Shown piece after piece: positions 5,697 to 8,171 of a DNA stretch of 8,171 nt. The stretch is from Clostridia bacterium (GTDB lineage: Bacteria > Bacillota > Clostridia > Christensenellales > Aristaeellaceae). The position numbers were made by a program, and so were the translations under genes. Numbering within the stretch: position 1 is the stretch's first letter; every line of letters starts with the position of its first letter. The stretch covers positions 1 through 8,171 of the forward strand of contig JAFZRB010000048.1 of assembly GCA_017620115.1 (NCBI GenBank), given 5' to 3'. Under the pieces are notes generated by a model. It was not told where the DNA came from. It made no database searches and saw nothing but the letters and a program-made list of their open reading frames with translations.

Positions 5697-6022
5697 ACGA
5701 AATCCTCGCGCATGGGCGTGAAGATATCCAGCAGCGTGCCCTTCTCCAGGCACAGCGTGCCGTGGAGAATGCCGCTCGGGAAGGCGATGGTGTCGCCCGC
5801 GGCCACTTCCGTATCGGCTCCGTCGATGGTGAAGCGGAATTTCCCGCTCTTCACATAAGTGTTCTGCCAGTGCGGATGGGTGTGCGCCGCGCCCACGGCG
5901 CCTTCCTCAAAATTCACCTCGACGATCATCAGCTGCTCGTTGTACGCCAGCACGCGCCGGGATACGCCGCCGCCCAGGTCCTTAAGCGGCACGTCGGCAT
6001 GAAAAACAACCTTCGCTTCCAT
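5693..6022 (-). CDS. KdgF-like cupin protein
   Basis: A 109-aa single-domain cupin, the usual length for KdgF-type proteins, which catalyse ring opening of unsaturated uronates from pectin or alginate; other small sugar cupins are isomerases or binding proteins. Metal ligands are visible: H47 and H49 in GAAHTHPHWQNTYVKSG, Q53 in place of the usual Glu, and H87 in GDTIAFPSGILHG (76-88). The N-terminal DLGGGVSRRVLAYNEQLMIVEV and the C-terminal LLDIFTPMREDFV match KdgF-type proteins as I remember them. The ribosome site AAAGGAG lies 10 nt before the ATG. It is the first gene of a two-gene unit, overlaps the hydrolase start by ATGA, and has its own extended -10 promoter. No other uronate-pathway gene is in the window, so a KdgF reaction is only a lead; the cupin fold is certain enough. 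Confidence 0.88.
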   Translation of the reverse strand: MEAKVVFHADVPLKDLGGGVSRRVLAYNEQLMIVEVNFEEGAVGAAHTHPHWQNTYVKSGKFRFTIDGADTEVAAGDTIAFPSGILHGTLCLEKGTLLDIFTPMREDFV

Positions 6023-6072
6023 GATTCTCCGTCTCCTTTGCTCTGTTTTCGATGATTGGCGCGGCCCGCGGT

Positions 6073-6116
6073 CCGGCGCCGGCTCTATTATATCATCTTT
6101 TTGCGAAAAAGCACAG
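6073..6116 (-). promoter_or_regulatory. Extended -10 promoter of the cupin-hydrolase operon, with inverted repeats
   Basis: On the minus strand TGA-TATAAT (TATAAT at 6087-6092) gives an extended -10 box; the -35 region at 6110-6116 is poor, as extended -10 promoters allow. The transcript would start near 6080. A 10-bp palindrome CCGGCGCCGG (6073-6082) covers the predicted start, and CTTTTT-gcg-AAAAAG (6097-6111) lies in the spacer and -35 region. Both are plausible repressor sites, but no regulator gene is in the window. Confidence 0.6.
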
Positions 6117-6136
6117 TGTGAAAATCAGATTCGCCC

Positions 6137-6166
6137 CTGTCAATGCGCCGCAGCCTGTGTTATAAT
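6137..6166 (+). promoter_or_regulatory. Extended -10 promoter of the GH27 gene
   Basis: A perfect TATAAT (6161-6166) is preceded by TGT, forming an extended -10 element. CTGTCA (6137-6142) is a moderate -35 match with an 18-bp spacer; shifting by one gives TGTCAA with 17 bp. The transcript would start near 6172, about 28 nt before the GH27 ATG. Confidence 0.75.
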
Positions 6167-6200
6167 GAGCGCGGAAAAAACCTTCTGAAAGGAGATTCGC

Positions 6201-7487
6201 ATGAGCATGTTGGCGCAATATCCCCCGATGGGCTGGAACAGCTGGGACTGCTACGGCGCGGCCGTCACGGAGGCGCAGGTCCGGCAGAACGCGGACTACA
6301 TGGCAAAGCGCCTCAAGGCATACGGCTGGGAATACGTGGTTGTGGATATACAGTGGTATCAGCCGACGGCCCGCTCGCACGCCTACGAGCCCTTCTCCGA
6401 GCTCGTCATGGACGAATACGGCCGGCTCCTGCCCGCGCCCAACCGCTTTCCCAGCAGCGCGAACGGACAGGGCTTCCGGCCGCTGGCCGACTATGTGCAC
6501 AGCCTGGGGCTGAAGTTCGGCATCCACATCATGCGCGGGCTGCCCCGCATGGCGGCGCACCGCCGCCTGCCCGTTTTCGGCTTCGACGCCGCCTGCAGCG
6601 ACGCCGCCGACCCGAACTCCATCTGCGCCTGGAATCCGGATATGTACGGCCTGCGCGCCGAACTGCCCGCCGCGCGGGCTTACTACGACAGCATCTTCCG
6701 GCTTTACGCGCAGTGGGGCGCAGATTACGTGAAGTGCGACGACATCGCCCGGGAATACCCGCGCTGCCGCCGGGAGATCGAGATCATCTCCGAAGCCGCG
6801 CGCGCCTGCGGACGCGACATCGTGCTCAGCCTGTCGCCCGGCCCCGCGCCGCTCGAGCAGGCCGAACACCTCAGGACATACGCCAACCTGTGGCGCATCA
6901 CCGACGACTTCTGGGATGACTGGCAGCTCCTGCGCGCCATGTTCAGGCGCGCGGCGCAATGGTGCGTTCACGCCGGGCCGGGCCACTGGCCCGACGCCGA
7001 CATGCTGCCGGTGGGCGCGCTGCGACAGTGCTACGAGGAAGACGGCCAGGGCCCGGAATCCGGCGAGCGCAGCCATCACGGCTGGACGCGCTTCACCGAG
7101 GCCGAACAGCGCACGATGATGACGCTGTGGTGCATGATGCGCTCGCCCCTGATGATCGGCGCGGAGCTCACGAAAAACGACGATTTCACGCTGAAGCTGC
7201 TCACAAACAGCGCGGTGCTGGACATCGAGAAGACGAGCTGGTGCGCCCACCCGCTCTATGAGACGGACGAAGAATGCGCATGGATCGCGCCGCGCCGGGA
7301 CAGCGCGGGCTGCTACGTCGCGCTCTTCAATCTCTCGGGCGAAACGCGCCGCGTGACCGTGCGGCCCGAAGCGCTGGAGCGGCCCTGCGTCCGCGCGACG
7401 GAGCTCTGGCGCGGCGAAACGGCCGCCGCCCCGCTGTCCGCCGTGCTCGGAGCGCACGACGCGGCGGTTTGGCTGGCTGAATACTGA
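6201..7487 (+). CDS. Glycoside hydrolase family 27, alpha-galactosidase-like
   Basis: A 428-aa retaining glycosidase of clan GH-D. Family landmarks in order: PPMGWNSWDCYG (8-19), YGWEYVVVDIQWY (41-53), the nucleophile loop GADYVKCDD with D180 as the likely nucleophile, WRITDDFWDDW (231-241) with D236 at the Arg+4 position of the acid/base Asp, GPGHWPDADMLPVG (259-272), and RSPLMIGAEL (314-323), followed by a beta-sandwich C-terminal domain (about 345-428). There is no signal peptide, so it acts on imported oligosaccharides. GH27 also includes alpha-N-acetylgalactosaminidases and beta-L-arabinopyranosidases, and this divergent bacterial type could be any of these; alpha-galactosidase is the default. 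AAAGGAG ends 6 nt before ATG 6201; ATG 6207 is a less well spaced alternative. The gene is divergent from the cupin operon and precedes a sugar ABC ATPase gene. I see no clear terminator after it. Confidence 0.92.
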   Translation: MSMLAQYPPMGWNSWDCYGAAVTEAQVRQNADYMAKRLKAYGWEYVVVDIQWYQPTARSHAYEPFSELVMDEYGRLLPAPNRFPSSANGQGFRPLADYVHSLGLKFGIHIMRGLPRMAAHRRLPVFGFDAACSDAADPNSICAWNPDMYGLRAELPAARAYYDSIFRLYAQWGADYVKCDDIAREYPRCRREIEIISEAARACGRDIVLSLSPGPAPLEQAEHLRTYANLWRITDDFWDDWQLLRAMFRRAAQWCVHAGPGHWPDADMLPVGALRQCYEEDGQGPESGERSHHGWTRFTEAEQRTMMTLWCMMRSPLMIGAELTKNDDFTLKLLTNSAVLDIEKTSWCAHPLYETDEECAWIAPRRDSAGCYVALFNLSGETRRVTVRPEALERPCVRATELWRGETAAAPLSAVLGAHDAAVWLAEY

Positions 7488-7520
7488 CGCGGAAACCCCG
7501 GAACGCCGAACCCGCCGCGC

Positions 7521-7549
7521 TTGACTATCGTCTCCTGATGGGATAAAAT
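7521..7549 (+). promoter_or_regulatory. Sigma-A promoter of the MalK-type ATPase gene
   Basis: TTGACT (7521-7526) and TAAAAT (7544-7549) are separated by 17 bp, each one mismatch from consensus, placing the transcript start near 7556, about 58 nt before the ATG at 7614. The promoter begins 34 nt after the GH27 stop codon, so the ATPase can be made independently of the glycosidase. Confidence 0.75.
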
Positions 7550-7613
7550 GATAGCGCAATGAAGACAACGCTCCCCCGCGCAATTCATCTTGAGCAAAGG
7601 AAAGGGATATATT

Positions 7614-8171
<558 letters not shown>

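Noticed and set aside
7488..7520. A terminator after the GH27 gene
   Set aside because: Only short scattered GCGG/CCGC pairings are possible and there is no T-tract, so I do not call one.
6093..7583. A 496-codon open frame on the minus strand opposite the GH27 gene
   Set aside because: An antisense shadow. It would start inside the intergenic region after GH27, covers the GH27 promoter, and its product resembles no family.

Overview
The window looks like chromosomal DNA from a GC-rich anaerobic member of the Bacillota (Clostridia-like, probably gut-associated). This is an inference from several signs: strong GGAGG-type ribosome binding sites, sigma-A promoters of the TTGACA/TATAAT type with 17-bp spacing, a Firmicutes-style L10 leader before rplJ-rplL, an oxygen-sensitive anaerobic sulfatase-maturase-type radical SAM enzyme very close in layout to the clostridial one, and a cluster of sugar-uptake and glycosidase genes. 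I see no mobile element, CRISPR array, tRNA or rRNA.

Layout. (1) 1-1772, minus strand: a sugar ABC importer operon of the ribose/galactose (CUT2) type. A strong promoter (1744-1772) precedes a structured leader, a secreted substrate-binding protein (709-1650), an intercistronic hairpin (660-685) and the ATPase gene (1-621), which runs off the left edge; the permease is presumably beyond it. (2) 1984-3743, plus strand: a secreted 198-aa protein of unknown function followed 50 nt later by a 370-aa anaerobic sulfatase-maturating-enzyme-like radical SAM/SPASM protein. (3) 3752-4932, plus strand: a self-contained ribosomal stalk operon with promoter, L10-binding leader, possible attenuator, rplJ, rplL and a strong terminator. 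The usual neighbours (rplK-rplA upstream, rpoB downstream) are absent. (4) 4971-6022, minus strand: a KdgF-like cupin and an SGNH hydrolase joined by an ATGA stop/start overlap, converging on the rplL terminator. (5) 6201-8171, plus strand: a cytoplasmic GH27 alpha-galactosidase-like enzyme, divergent from the cupin operon, and then, from its own promoter, a MalK/MsmX-type sugar ABC ATPase cut by the right edge.

How the genes fit together. Regions 1, 4 and 5 form a carbohydrate-use neighbourhood: two different classes of sugar ABC transporter, an intracellular glycosidase, a sugar-processing cupin and a small esterase-like hydrolase, which could deacylate and split imported oligosaccharides. 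The conserved rplJ-rplL unit and the maturase pair sit between the sugar genes. Every stretch longer than about 300 nt without a gene is accounted for: only 1651-1983 qualifies, and it holds the importer promoter and leader plus AT-rich sequence with no other gene I can support.

I found no clear sign of a wholly new system. The best leads are the orphan maturase beside a secreted cysteine-containing protein, the isolated rplJ-rplL unit, and the coupled cupin/SGNH pair with its divergent control region.
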